64,000 nt of DNA, from positions 32,459 through 96,458 of the forward strand of contig BCJU01000010.1 of assembly GCA_001600355.1 (NCBI GenBank), in the 5' to 3' direction. The notes under the pieces are model-generated. The model was not told the origin of the DNA. It did no database searches and saw only the letters and a list, made by a program, of their open reading frames with translations. Of the stretch, positions 41,250 to 51,298 are shown one piece after another; the first letter of the stretch is position 1, and every line of letters begins with the position of its first letter. Made by a program: the position numbers and the translations under genes. This DNA comes from Meira nashicola. Lineage: Eukaryota > Basidiomycota > Exobasidiomycetes > Exobasidiales > Brachybasidiaceae.

Positions 41250-41749
41250 AATGTCTAAACTTTAAGATGATTGTATGGATAATAAATTCAAAGGAATATG
41301 TAATTCTTCTTAATTCGCTTAATATCATGGTTCTTTCACAAAATTTATTTTAAAACTATGGTATGATTTTGATACACTAAATATCTTCTCGATCTTCATA
41401 TTGATGCAAAGTTAATAAAGGTACCTAAACAAGGACCCAGATTTTCAAAATTATTTTAGCGTATGTTTCAGTTCGCCGGACAAATAATTGCCGAAATGTA
41501 TACCGGTTAAATAAAAGATCAAGCTAAATTATACGCTAATGTACAAACAAACGAAGAAAATGTTTGTACCAAAAATAGGGCTTCTATCAGATGATGTATT
41601 CGTACATATAAGAAAATCGTTTCATATTTGAGTGTATGTACAAATGTACGTTAAAGCAATGGCAGGGTATTTTCTTATAACATCAAGAAGAAGCTTCTCA
41701 AGTATGTTTATACTATTATTATCTTCCTGTCAGCCATCACTTAGTAAAA
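41250..41749. other. Divergent promoter of two MFS genes
   Basis: Shared upstream region. It holds ATTTTAGCGT at 41453-41462 (the recurrent motif in reverse orientation) and repeated GTACAAA/GTACATA words between 41535 and 41650. Confidence 0.55.
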
Positions 41750-44203
41750 ATGAGTTTGAGCACGAAATCCTCTTCAACGAAATTGCAAAAGCAAAAAGAC
41801 GATTCTAATCGTCATACTTCCTTTGACATTCTTCGTGAATCAAATCATTTATCACCTTTTCCAAGACAAGAAACTCGAAAAAGATCTATAGATGTGTATA
41901 ATGAGATCGCACGTAATCGTATGGCAAGTTTGACGACAGAGCAAGCAGGTCCTCCTTCATTATATGCAGTCAATAGAACTGGAGATCAAACGAATAGAAA
42001 GTCGAGTTTATCTGCTAGACCGAGTTTTTCAATTGAACCTAGAAGAAGATCTGAAGAATCTTTTGTTAGCGCAAGAGATGAAGAAATTGAAAATCAACTT
42101 AGCCAAGCATTTCCAATTTCAAGGGAAGTTAAAGAAGATGGAACTTCATTTGATATTGGAAGATGGACAATTCGTTCTAATGCAAATGATAATCAATTTT
42201 TACGTGGTAGTATAAATATGAGCAGAAGTCGTTTACCTTCTCAGCCTACAGCTGTAGAAGAGCAAGAGGATGAAACACTTTATCGTATCAATTCAGAACC
42301 TCTTCGTGGAGGTAGAATTGTCACAGCTCCATTCGGTAATGTACTTAAACGACAACAAGAAGCAAATATTACAGAAGAAAGTGAAAAAGATATAAATGAT
42401 ATGAAAGAAGCAGTTTATCAAGTTGGTATATTTCTTGATCAACATGCAAAAGGTGTTGCAAAAGCATCAAAGTCAAAAGATCGTTATTTTTGGTTAGCAT
42501 TTATGGGAATCGCATTAACAGGTTTCCTTTCTGCTACTGATATGACAATTATTGCACCTATACTTCCAACGATTGCAGAAGATTTACCTCCTTCAAATAT
42601 AAGTGCAACTTGGATCACATCTAGTTTCCTTTTAGCAATGATGACTTTTCAACCTTTATGGGGTGGTTTATCCGATGCATTTGGACGTCAAGGAGCTTTA
42701 TTGGCTTCTTTAATCTTTTTTCTTGCCGGTTCTATTCCATGTACTGTTGCAAAGTCAATGTTAACGATGGTAGTCGGAAGAGGTTTACAAGGCGTAGGTG
42801 GAGGTGGAATGCTTGCGATTGGTGAAGTGATGTTATCCGATTTGACAACATTGGCAGAGAGAGGTTACTTTTTAGGATTACTTTCAATGGCTTTTGCAGT
42901 TGCTGCAATTGCTGCTCCTTTAATAGGTGGTGTTTTTGCTACACATGGAGGTTATCTAGGTTGGAGGTGGTCTTTTTTGATCAATTTTCCAATCGGAATT
43001 ATCGCTCTCGGTTTCGTTCTTTCGTCAAATAAATTTCAACCTCCTCCAAAATTAACTTTACGAGAAAAATGGGCTCATTGTGATGCCACTTCTGCTATGA
43101 TCTTATTTGGTTCAACACTTTCACTTTTAATCGGTTTAACAAGAGGTGGTGAAGAATATGAATGGAATGATGGAAGGGTGGTAGCACCTTTGGTATTTGG
43201 TGTCGTTGGATTGATTATATTCTTTGCTTTGCAATGGTTACCGTTTAAATTTTTACGTTTATGGTTCTTGGCTCCAAGGCCAGTTTTGGATCCTAAAATG
43301 TTTTTCGGGAAAGGATTAAGAACAAGTTCAATTTCATTCATTTTAACATTTTTACATGGTATTTTATTATATGGAGCCATTCAAACGCTTATCCTTTATT
43401 TCGAAACAAGAAATGCAACTCCATTACGTGCTGCAATTAATGTTTTACCTGCAAACGTTCCTTCTACTCCAGCGGCATTTATTGCTGGAGTTTTGATGGC
43501 AATCACTGGTCGTTATAAATCACTAATTATTGGTTCTCAAATACTTATGTTGATAGGATTAGGAATGCTTGTTTTCTTGGATTCTGTTTCTCCGACATAT
43601 CAATGGGTTATCTTTCAACTAATCGCCTCTTTAGGTATTGGAGCAATGTATACTTTAGCTCTTCCTCCTATTCAAGCAAGTTTGCCTCCTATTTATCTTG
43701 CACGTGCAACTGCAACTTTTGCTTTCGTTCGTTCGTTTGGTGCAATTTGGGGAGTTTCAATCACTTTAATTGCTTTTAGCGCTCAAGCAAATAAAGAATT
43801 AAAAAATATTCCAGGAGCAAATCAAGCAGGATTTAATGGTTCAAATGCGATTGCAAAAACTACTTCAATCGGTTTAATTACTCCAATCGAACTTCAAACA
43901 GAAATTAGAAATGCATTCGATCAATCTTTACGTGTAGCTTTTTCTGTTTTAGTACCTTTTGCTGGAATAGGTTTACTTTTAGCAATTTTTATCAAACATG
44001 TCCCTTTGCCTAACTTTAATGAATCCGAATATGGGTTGCATTCAACTCATAAAGAAGGTCCTACTGTACAAAATAATTTTGAACGATCTCAAACAGCCGG
44101 TACGAGTGATTTGGAATCATCTTTCAGTTCGCCAAAAGGTCGTACAAATCAAGAACCTGTATCAACAACTCCTCTACGTCGATCTGATAGTTTTTGGCAT
44201 TGA
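41750..44203 (+). CDS. MFS drug:H+ antiporter (DHA2, 14-helix type), long N-tail
   Basis: An 817-aa protein. About 245 hydrophilic residues, Ser/Arg/Glu-rich, precede the transporter domain. That domain begins YFWLAFMGIALTGFLSATDMTIIAPILPTIA, followed by WITSSFLLAMMTFQPLWGGLSDAFGR and GRGLQGVGGGGM, the motif C-like and loop signatures of the 14-helix DHA2 exporters; GWRWSFLINFPIG is the family hallmark. Roughly 14 helices can be counted. It is expected to export toxic or secondary metabolites or basic compounds. Its divergent arrangement with the Dal5-type permease, and nearby adenylating enzyme and P450, fit an export role. The long tail is unusual. Confidence 0.86.
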   Translation: MSLSTKSSSTKLQKQKDDSNRHTSFDILRESNHLSPFPRQETRKRSIDVYNEIARNRMASLTTEQAGPPSLYAVNRTGDQTNRKSSLSARPSFSIEPRRRSEESFVSARDEEIENQLSQAFPISREVKEDGTSFDIGRWTIRSNANDNQFLRGSINMSRSRLPSQPTAVEEQEDETLYRINSEPLRGGRIVTAPFGNVLKRQQEANITEESEKDINDMKEAVYQVGIFLDQHAKGVAKASKSKDRYFWLAFMGIALTGFLSATDMTIIAPILPTIAEDLPPSNISATWITSSFLLAMMTFQPLWGGLSDAFGRQGALLASLIFFLAGSIPCTVAKSMLTMVVGRGLQGVGGGGMLAIGEVMLSDLTTLAERGYFLGLLSMAFAVAAIAAPLIGGVFATHGGYLGWRWSFLINFPIGIIALGFVLSSNKFQPPPKLTLREKWAHCDATSAMILFGSTLSLLIGLTRGGEEYEWNDGRVVAPLVFGVVGLIIFFALQWLPFKFLRLWFLAPRPVLDPKMFFGKGLRTSSISFILTFLHGILLYGAIQTLILYFETRNATPLRAAINVLPANVPSTPAAFIAGVLMAITGRYKSLIIGSQILMLIGLGMLVFLDSVSPTYQWVIFQLIASLGIGAMYTLALPPIQASLPPIYLARATATFAFVRSFGAIWGVSITLIAFSAQANKELKNIPGANQAGFNGSNAIAKTTSIGLITPIELQTEIRNAFDQSLRVAFSVLVPFAGIGLLLAIFIKHVPLPNFNESEYGLHSTHKEGPTVQNNFERSQTAGTSDLESSFSSPKGRTNQEPVSTTPLRRSDSFWH

Positions 44204-44594
44204 TTTTTACTGTATATACATATTTTATTCAAAAATTATAGATATATTTCCCATAGATTGTATTGCTGCCTGGGAAGAGGGAGGGTCGAAAAATCATAAG
44301 CTAAAATATAAACAATGAACATAAAATTCGCTTGAAAGAGGAGAATGGTAAAGAAAGCTATGAGTGAATTAAAGTTGCTGCTCTTACACCTGTTCTGCGC
44401 TGGGCAGCGCTACATACGCGTTTGCATTTTATCCTGCATGAGAACTATCCATGCATGCATCATTTTATGCCAAATTTTAGGGACGGCAAGAAGATCGACG
44501 CTAAAATCATACGATATACCTAAGTGCGATACAAGATCATACAGAAACAATCTTTTTTTCTTCATCTTATCAACTGCCACCCTTTTTCAACATT
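44204..44594. other. Promoter region with palindrome copy F
   Basis: Contains the GC palindrome variant at 44397-44410 and GACGCTAAAAT at 44498-44508, both upstream of the repeat protein ATG. Short frames here are unsupported. Confidence 0.55.
44397..44410. repeat. GC-rich palindromic element, copy F
   Basis: GCGCTGGGCAGCGC differs from the perfect palindrome at 6694 by one central base. It lies 185 bp before the ATG at 44595. Confidence 0.65.
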
Positions 44595-45167
44595 ATGAAG
44601 TCCTTCAATTTTACTTTTCTTGCTTTAGTAGCATTCTTCTTCGTTGGTTCAGAAGAAAGCCTTGCGGCTCCTTGTAATACGGAAGCACTTATTTCTATTT
44701 TATCCGATAATCAAAAAAGTGCATTACTTCAATCAGGAAGTTTTAATGGCTATCACGCTTCAGGAACAAATTCAGGTTATCAATCCAATAACAATAACAA
44801 GGTTGAAACAAAACAAGATAAAAGCAACTCAAAATCTAATGACGATAAAGAAGAAGAACAACATCAAGCTTTAATTTCTATCCTTTCAGGAAATAATAAG
44901 AGTGGTTTAGTTCAAAGTGGTACACAAAATGGATATCATGCTTCTGGAACAAATTCAGGTTACGAATCAAACGTGAATAATACAAATACATCTAATAAAG
45001 CGCAAGAAGATCAAAATCCATCTAAGAAAACACAAAAAGATAAACAAAAGTCAAATTCGATCTTATCCGATAACAATAAGAGTGGCTTAATTCAATCTGG
45101 CAGTTTTAACGGATATCATGCTTCTGGATCAAATTCAGGTTACAAGTCAAACTCGAACAACAGCTAA
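44595..45167 (+). CDS. Secreted protein with three 32-residue repeats
   Basis: A 190-aa protein with a signal peptide (residues 1-24, cleavage near SLAA). The mature chain carries three repeats of 32 residues at 34-65, 95-126 and 155-186. All begin SILS-x-N-x-KS and contain QSG, NGYHASG-x-NSGY and a closing SN. Two spacers of 29 and 28 residues are Lys/Asp/Glu/Asn-rich and hydrophilic. Only one cysteine is present. The layout resembles Kex2-processed repeat proteins, which release several near-identical peptides, but the spacers have KK and no clear KR sites. Family not recognised; function unknown. It sits amid the secondary-metabolism-like genes and has the CGCTAAAAT motif 87-97 bp upstream. 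Confidence 0.8.
   Translation: MKSFNFTFLALVAFFFVGSEESLAAPCNTEALISILSDNQKSALLQSGSFNGYHASGTNSGYQSNNNNKVETKQDKSNSKSNDDKEEEQHQALISILSGNNKSGLVQSGTQNGYHASGTNSGYESNVNNTNTSNKAQEDQNPSKKTQKDKQKSNSILSDNNKSGLIQSGSFNGYHASGSNSGYKSNSNNS
44694..45152 (+). repeat. Three in-frame tandem coding repeats
   Basis: DNA units at 44694-44789, 44877-44972 and 45057-45152, 96 bases each, period about 180-183. The copies differ at several synonymous positions, so the duplication is not recent and the protein sequence is being conserved. Confidence 0.75.
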
Positions 45168-45201
45168 ATTCAAGCTCTATGTAAATATATATATATATAT
45201 A

Positions 45202-46277
45202 TCATGCCCTTGTTGCCATAACCAGAGATAACCACCATCCGACGGTAAATGTTCCTTTTTCGCCTCCAACAATTTGATGTAAAGAATTTATAGTTGAATC
45301 GTATTCCTTATGTTTATATAAAACATCCATCGGCATACCTAAACTTTCAACGTAATGAAGTAATTCTTTCGTTGTCCAAGATGAACGTTGTAAAAAGCAA
45401 GAATTGGCATCTTTACATTCTTGTTCTATCACTTTTGCATCCTTTGCAATACGCTCATCACAATCTTCCACTAAAGAGAAAGAAGATGGTGGGTTTTCAC
45501 CTAATCCATTCACTCCTTCAACATTTTTGGGCAGATTCCAGAATTGTCGAACTTCTTTGTTGAACTTTGTAGAATCAATTCCGATATTCTTAAGTTTTAA
45601 TGCATGTGCTTCAACCGGTCCGCGTGGAAAACCTTCGCTGGACCAGACAGATTCGAATACTAGAATATTTAGAGGTGAATTATCAGCAAATATAGTCTAT
45701 AAATTCATTCTTATAAGCACTCACAAATACTGAAAAGTTTATTGCCATAAAATGCTGCTTCAGGATGACTAATGATTGTGCAATTAGGAGAATAATACCA
45801 AAATGCAAGCGTACCACCCGGCTTTAGCTTTTTAGAAGCTTCTTTTACCCATAAATCTGAATCGAACCATTGAACAGCTTCAGCAGAAGTAAATAAGTCC
45901 GCTTTACCATCTTCTATCCAGTCGCATTTTCCTGCCGCTCCAACGTGCATCTCTACGCGCTCTTTTCCAAACTTTTCTTGCAATGCAATTTTTCCAAGTT
46001 TAATTTGTCTTTCGTTTAAATCACTTCCATGTACCTTTTTAAACTTTTCTAATAAATTTGGAATAATCGTTCCTGGTCCACTTCCAAAATCAGCCGCAAG
46101 AGATGCATGATCATTATCTGCTATGGCATTTCGTTCATGATAGGTAAAAATTATCTCAAATAACTCCTTTGGATAAGCCGGTCTGAATTGATGATATTGA
46201 TCCCATTCTAGCGTTTCTGCTCCAAAATAATTCGGATTCACATCATGATGTTGAAATGAAGCTTTGGTGTGACTCAT
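45202..46277 (-). CDS. Class I SAM-dependent methyltransferase
   Basis: Exons 46277-45725 and 45659-45202 join across a 65-nt intron (GTGAGT...TAG) to give 336 aa. The N-terminus ETLEWDQYHQFRPAYPKELFEII is typical of the trans-aconitate methyltransferase-like group. Motif I AADFGSGPGT (61-70) binds S-adenosylmethionine; SDLNERQI is the acidic end of beta-2; ADLFTSAEAVQWFD is motif II; LKPGGTLAFWYYSP is motif III. The C-terminal 130 residues contain FESVWSSEG-type cap elements. It methylates a small molecule in the cytosol; the substrate is unknown. It could tailor the product of the nearby adenylating enzyme and P450s. A TTTTTAGCGTG element lies about 200 bp upstream. Confidence 0.85.
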
Positions 46278-47038
46278 ATTTGTCGATAAAATAGATGAAA
46301 GATGGTAAGATGAACGACAAACTTGATCACATCAAGCGTAAAAAAGCTTGGCGTTTTTGAGAATACATATATTCATAAAATTCGATTATGTCATACACTT
46401 GATCCCTCCAACAAAAATTTGCCGTAAGTATGAGGTCATACGTCGATCATCGTGCACCTGCATGCTTTATTAAATTTTTAGCGTGAATGTAAATAAAACC
46501 CATTTTTTTTCTTTTTATTTATGTAACCGGGACCCACAGCGCCGTGTTTTTTATCGAAGGGCACGGTAGTCGAATTCGAAAGGGTGTGTACCCGACATAT
46601 GCAAGCGTAGCGTAGTGGCAATCTAAGTTTTTATTTTCTCTTTATAATTCTTTGCCGGGATAAGCTTTGAATAACAAATTTTAATGCGAGAAAATATATT
46701 ATAAATGACAAACCATGGAAGCACTTTTAATGCAAAACTAGATGAGATATATATCCTTTACGTTCTTAGGATATACTACTTTACATGAGTATAGCGAATA
46801 TTCAAAGTCGGGTATCAGTAGATCCGTACATAGTACATATATATGCACATTCTTTATAATCATTATAACAGGGTCTACTACTAGCCATTCTTTCAACAAT
46901 GATGTTTATAGTAGTAGGGAGGAGATTCAACAAATTTTATTAAAAAAAAAAGAAAATTTTTATCTATTTTTAAACATATATAAAGTGAGTATAGTTACCC
47001 ATACACTGAAGGCGGGTACGTTCATGCGTCACCCGTTC
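46278..47038. other. Intergenic with a GC-richer island
   Basis: Promoter of the methyltransferase and 3' flank of the seven-helix gene. A GC-richer island at 46507-46622 stands out but has no open frame. A plus-strand frame at 46742-47185 overlaps the neighbouring gene and is not supported. Confidence 0.5.
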
Positions 47039-48691
47039 TTATACTCCGCTATTATCCATCAATCCGTCAAGAGTCTTGTTGCTGGTACTTCTTCTGATCC
47101 TGATAAAGATTGGCTCGAATACATGATAGAATACAATACAGCAATTAAGAAATCCAAGAACGATAATCGTATACATTTCTATTAATAAAGCAACTCCTGT
47201 AAATATTTGTGCATAAGTTGTAATCCGATTAGGTCTTGGTTGTTCGAATGATCCGTAAAGCGTAAGCCCTAACATTAGACTGATACCGATGAAAACACCA
47301 CAGCCAGGAATAATGATAAGAGATTGAAGTACGATATTTATTATAGCCTTTCGAAGATTTTGCTTTTGTATACACTCTTCATTTACGTTTTTAGTTTTCA
47401 TTGTTTTCTTTGTTTTCTTTTTGATAGGCTTCAATAAGTTGAACCAGAGTAAAGTGAATCTAGAGTATGTTCTTTCATCATCACAAAATTCGTTCGTTGT
47501 CACTGATTTGTCTGACTCATTTTCCTGGATAGGGGTGTCGGGACATTCTCCTATTGGGCAAATCATACCATTTTTTACAACGAATCTATTGGTCCTTGCT
47601 TCCTCAGAGTTTTGATATTCATGTAATTCAATTATATCACCTTGTGAGTTTGATCTATTAGTATTATCTGGATGATCTTCCTGTATATCAAAGTGAGCCC
47701 GCTTAAATTCTCTCGTTGCAACGCCTTCAAGACTAATACGAGGAGGAGTTTCCGATATTGGCTCTACATTAAAATTCGACTTTTGCAAATCTGTCTTGGT
47801 TAGTCCTTTCTTGATTATTATCAAAAGACGAATAATGAATGTTATATAAATAAATAAGCAGCAAAATCCCCAAAATGACCAAATACAAAATGCAATTGAA
47901 GCAATCTTTATTGCTTTCAAATTTTCATACCATATCTCTTGTGCTTCTGAAATCATTGTTTCAGTATATTAAGTAGAATTTTGATAGTTTGAGTACCATT
48001 CTAATTCACGATAAAATACTTTAGCTTGACGTGCATTTGCTATTATGGCTGGNATAGCAACAGAAACACCAGCAAAAAATGGAATGGCAAATGTTACAAG
48101 GTTGATTGTGATCGAATGTCCTCTAATACGTCGAAAAAAGAATTGCCAAGAAAATTTTCGATTTGCGAAATTGGCTGTACAAGCACTTGGATTTGCATGA
48201 CTCATACCTAAGATGACGATAAATATACCAAAGAGCATTGTACTCCAAGGCAGTAAAATCCATAAGATTAGATTCTTTGGCTTTTTCGGTCCTTCTACGT
48301 AACTGAATTGGATCACTATTGCCGTTGCAATTAAAGTGACGATAAAGCACATTTCAATCAGAAAAAAAGCTAAAATTGCATTTGGTACGATCACCGGTCC
48401 AGTTGGAGTTTTAAGTATACGGAATAGCCAGAAATTCTTTGTGACAATTGTTCTTATTAAAATTACCAAACAAAAGAAAATAATCACGCTTAAACAAGCG
48501 ACACCAACTTTCATTTGAATTGCCACGATAGGATTTGGAAAGAGAAATATGAAAAGGCTTGACATAAATTGTCGTAATTCGTTTAAATCTATGAAATCCG
48601 GAAATTTTGCTCGACTGGTTTCCGGTCCCCATGATAAAATTGACCGAGGCGGAGGAATATGAAAAGTTATATTTTGCGAGTAGAGAGACAT
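47039..48691 (-). CDS. Seven-transmembrane protein, receptor-like topology
   Basis: Exons 48691-48010 and 47946-47039 join across a 63-nt intron (GTGAAT donor, TTTCAG acceptor), giving 529 aa. The intron is a multiple of three and contains an in-frame TAA, so unspliced sequence looks like two adjacent genes. The extracellular-type N-terminus of about 60 residues is followed by four helices in exon 1 and three in exon 2. A loop of about 150 residues, acidic and rich in Ser, Asn and Asp, lies between helices 5 and 6. Seven helices with a long third inner loop resembles GPCR topology, but no family motif is recognised. Base 48053 is an N (codon ATN, Ile or Met), marking lower sequence quality here. 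Confidence 0.6.
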
Positions 48692-49253
48692 TTCTTTGAC
48701 TAAAAATGATGGATGTCTAGGGAAGAATTTTCTTTAAAAATCAACTCATATCAGCCAATAGTAATAGTGTTTATACAAAAGTAGGATGTATGAACATGGT
48801 TTGTACCCTGCATACCAACGTATTGTAGTTATTATCAAAGGATATACATAAGTACTAATTGTTTTATCAGGCAGCAGATGCACTCGCGCCTAAAGACGTG
48901 ACGGACTAGTTTACAGCTCTACTTCAGTGATAGACAATGGATAGAATTATACACAATGCCAAATAAAGTAAGACATTCATAGTTCTTCTTTTTGTGTTTA
49001 AGCTTCAAATTCTTTTTAAAAAGGATGGCTGTGAAGAATGCCAAGAACAAAAAGAACCACGGCGTTTAATTGACCGACGGAATGATAACATTATAGTAGT
49101 ATGCACCTTGCATCACTTGTTGGCCTACTCATTCTACCTTTGAAACTTTTAACAAAAGACCATTTTCGATTTTGCAGGTAACAATGCATGCTGTAGAAAG
49201 AAAAGGAGAAGAAAGATCAGATGAGTTATTTGGAAAATATGTTAAAAAACATA
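48692..49253. other. Intergenic
   Basis: Promoter side of the seven-helix gene and 3' flank of the second P450 gene. Nothing recognised. Confidence 0.5.
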
Positions 49254-50978
49254 TTACTCACTTGGTGTAACGTCAGGTTGCAAAGATGAAACTTCAAATT
49301 TAAACTTTCCAATCAATCCAAGAAGAACTGCTTTAAGTTCCATGATTGCCATTTGTTTACCTATACAAGCGTGAGGTCCTGCTAAAAAGGTCATCATTGA
49401 AAATCGAGCGTCATAATTTGTTGGTATATTTTCAGATTTCCATCGAGTTGGTTTAAATGAATCAGCATCTTCACCCCAGATAAATTTATCACGATTGATA
49501 ACATTATTTGCGCTCAAGAGCATAGTTCCTTTTGGAATAATTACTCCATCAATTACCGAATCTTTAGGACAAATTCTTGCGACTCTAGGTGTAGGTGGAT
49601 GAATTCGAAGGGATTCTTTCACAACTCCGTCTAAATATTCTAAATCTTTAATTTTCGACCAATCCGGTTCTTGATCAGTTTCTAATAATGAAAGACATTC
49701 AGCTCGTAAACGTTCTTGTTCTTCTTGATGCGTTGCTAAAAGCCATAAAGTCCAACAAGCACAAGATGCCGTTGTTTCATGACCGGCTCCTAAAATGTTT
49801 GTTATTTGATTACACATCATTTCATCGTCTATTTTATGTTTTGCATCGTCTAACATGTTTGCACGTAAGAGTAAAGTTAAAATGTCCGAAGAGTCATTTA
49901 ATGTTTCTTCTATACCTTCAACACCTAATTGACGAATTTCTTCTTTTCTTTGAATGATGAGTTTTTTGGAAAATTGATGTTGATATGCGAGTTGATCCAG
50001 CATAATGTTTAATTCACTAAGAGCTGAAGAGAATGATATCTTGGAAAAGAGACTTATTATCTTTCGAGACCATTTATACTTTTTTCCTAAATGCATAAGA
50101 GCATTCATAGGTGGTATAGTATTGGTGACAAAAAGCATTTGCATCTTTTCAAGGAAATAAAATTATCAGTTCTTATCCCCGCCACCAATATCGCTCTGCC
50201 AACTCACATTTTTTCCACTTTGTAAATTCACAAGTTGATGATAAGATTTCGCTAAAGGTTCTGCTGGATTTCCGAGCGAGTTTAAATCTATTCCGAAAGC
50301 AATTCTGCAAATAATGTCCAAGAATGCGCTAGAAATTAAAGGTTCGATGTCAAAAGTTGCACCTTCATGTTCAATTTTCTTGGAAAGTTCATTGTTTAAT
50401 TTTGACACTGTCCCGTTGAAATGTTTTACATTTCCTGAAAGATTATTCATCGAAAAAGCAGGACTCATTAACCGACGTAATTGTTTATGCTTCTCTCCTT
50501 CATTGGTTAAAAGACCGTCACCAATTACCAAAGAGAATAATCTGTTCACTTCACCAGGTTTTGGATATTCATATGCTTTCTCAACTAAGAAGTAATTGAG
50601 AGCCTCGTATCGAGAGAATAGGACAGCTTCCGATCCAAGAGCGAAAGGGATACGTATTGGACCTCGATTTACTGAGAACTGAAGAAGAGATTTTTAGTAA
50701 GCTTATTTTCTAACTATTTTTAAAGAAAACATACTCACTTTGCGAGTCCAATCAACATAAAGCGAACCAGCCTCTTCTGCATAAATTTGCTTGGTGTTAC
50801 CCCAAAACCAATGTTGTTTTGAAGGCCCTGGAATTGAACGTAAAGGTGAGAAATAATCGGGATAAATGACAACTTTCCATAAAAAGTATAAAATTGAAAT
50901 GGTAAAGACCGTAATTATAAAATTCGGAATTGTTCCATAAAATATTTCCAAAGAGAAATTGTTGTGAAGGGTTGACAT
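49254..50978 (-). CDS. Cytochrome P450 monooxygenase, three exons
   Basis: Exons 50978-50739, 50678-50208 and 50144-49254 (introns 60 and 63 nt, GTGAGT donors; the second acceptor is AAG) give 533 aa. An N-terminal membrane anchor (about 17-36) is followed by the proline-rich hinge SPLRSIPGPSK. GEGL-type VIGDGLLTNEGEKHKQLRR, I-helix GAGHETTASCACW, K-helix VVKESLRIHPP, FKPTRW and the heme loop FLAGPHACIGKQMA with the cysteine ligand are all present. The heme loop has His where most P450s have Arg, a substitution seen in some basidiomycete families. It is ER-bound and its substrate is unknown. It is clearly distinct from the P450 at 37050. Confidence 0.9.
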
Positions 50979-51298
50979 TTTATGTATTGTTTCGAAATAT
51001 ACTGAATGAAGGGGTGATGGAAAGATGCGAACCTTTCATATTTATATGTCTAGCAAAGAGATTTTTCACATCATGGACTGCATTGATCTTGTCCGAATTT
51101 CTCGGGGATGAATGTTCTCGGGGATGAGTATTCGCGGGGATGAATATTCTGAAACACACTTCACTCGTACCGCTACCATTCCCGAAAATTTCGGTTATGC
51201 GTGTATATTGCCGCGTAGATATCCTCTTTCACAATATTCTACCTGAATACTCTATGAATTATACACAGACTGTACTAATCTACAATGATCCAATTCTT
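50979..51298. other. Intergenic
   Basis: Promoter of the second P450 and 3' flank of the mannosyltransferase. An imperfect GGGGATGA triplication (TCGGGGATGAATGTTC, TCGGGGATGAGTATTC, CGGGGATGAATATTC) lies at about 51101-51151. Confidence 0.55.

Noticed and set aside
46507..46622. GC-richer island considered as an RNA gene or solo LTR
   Set aside because: No tRNA box pair, no terminal dinucleotides or target-site duplication found.
46742..47185. 147-codon plus-strand frame
   Set aside because: Overlaps the 3' end of the seven-helix gene on the opposite strand, low-complexity composition and no domain or signal peptide.
47960..47980. In-frame TAA suggesting that the seven-helix gene is a pseudogene
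   Set aside because: A 63-nt intron with GTGAAT donor and TTTCAG acceptor, of typical length, removes the stop and keeps the frame.
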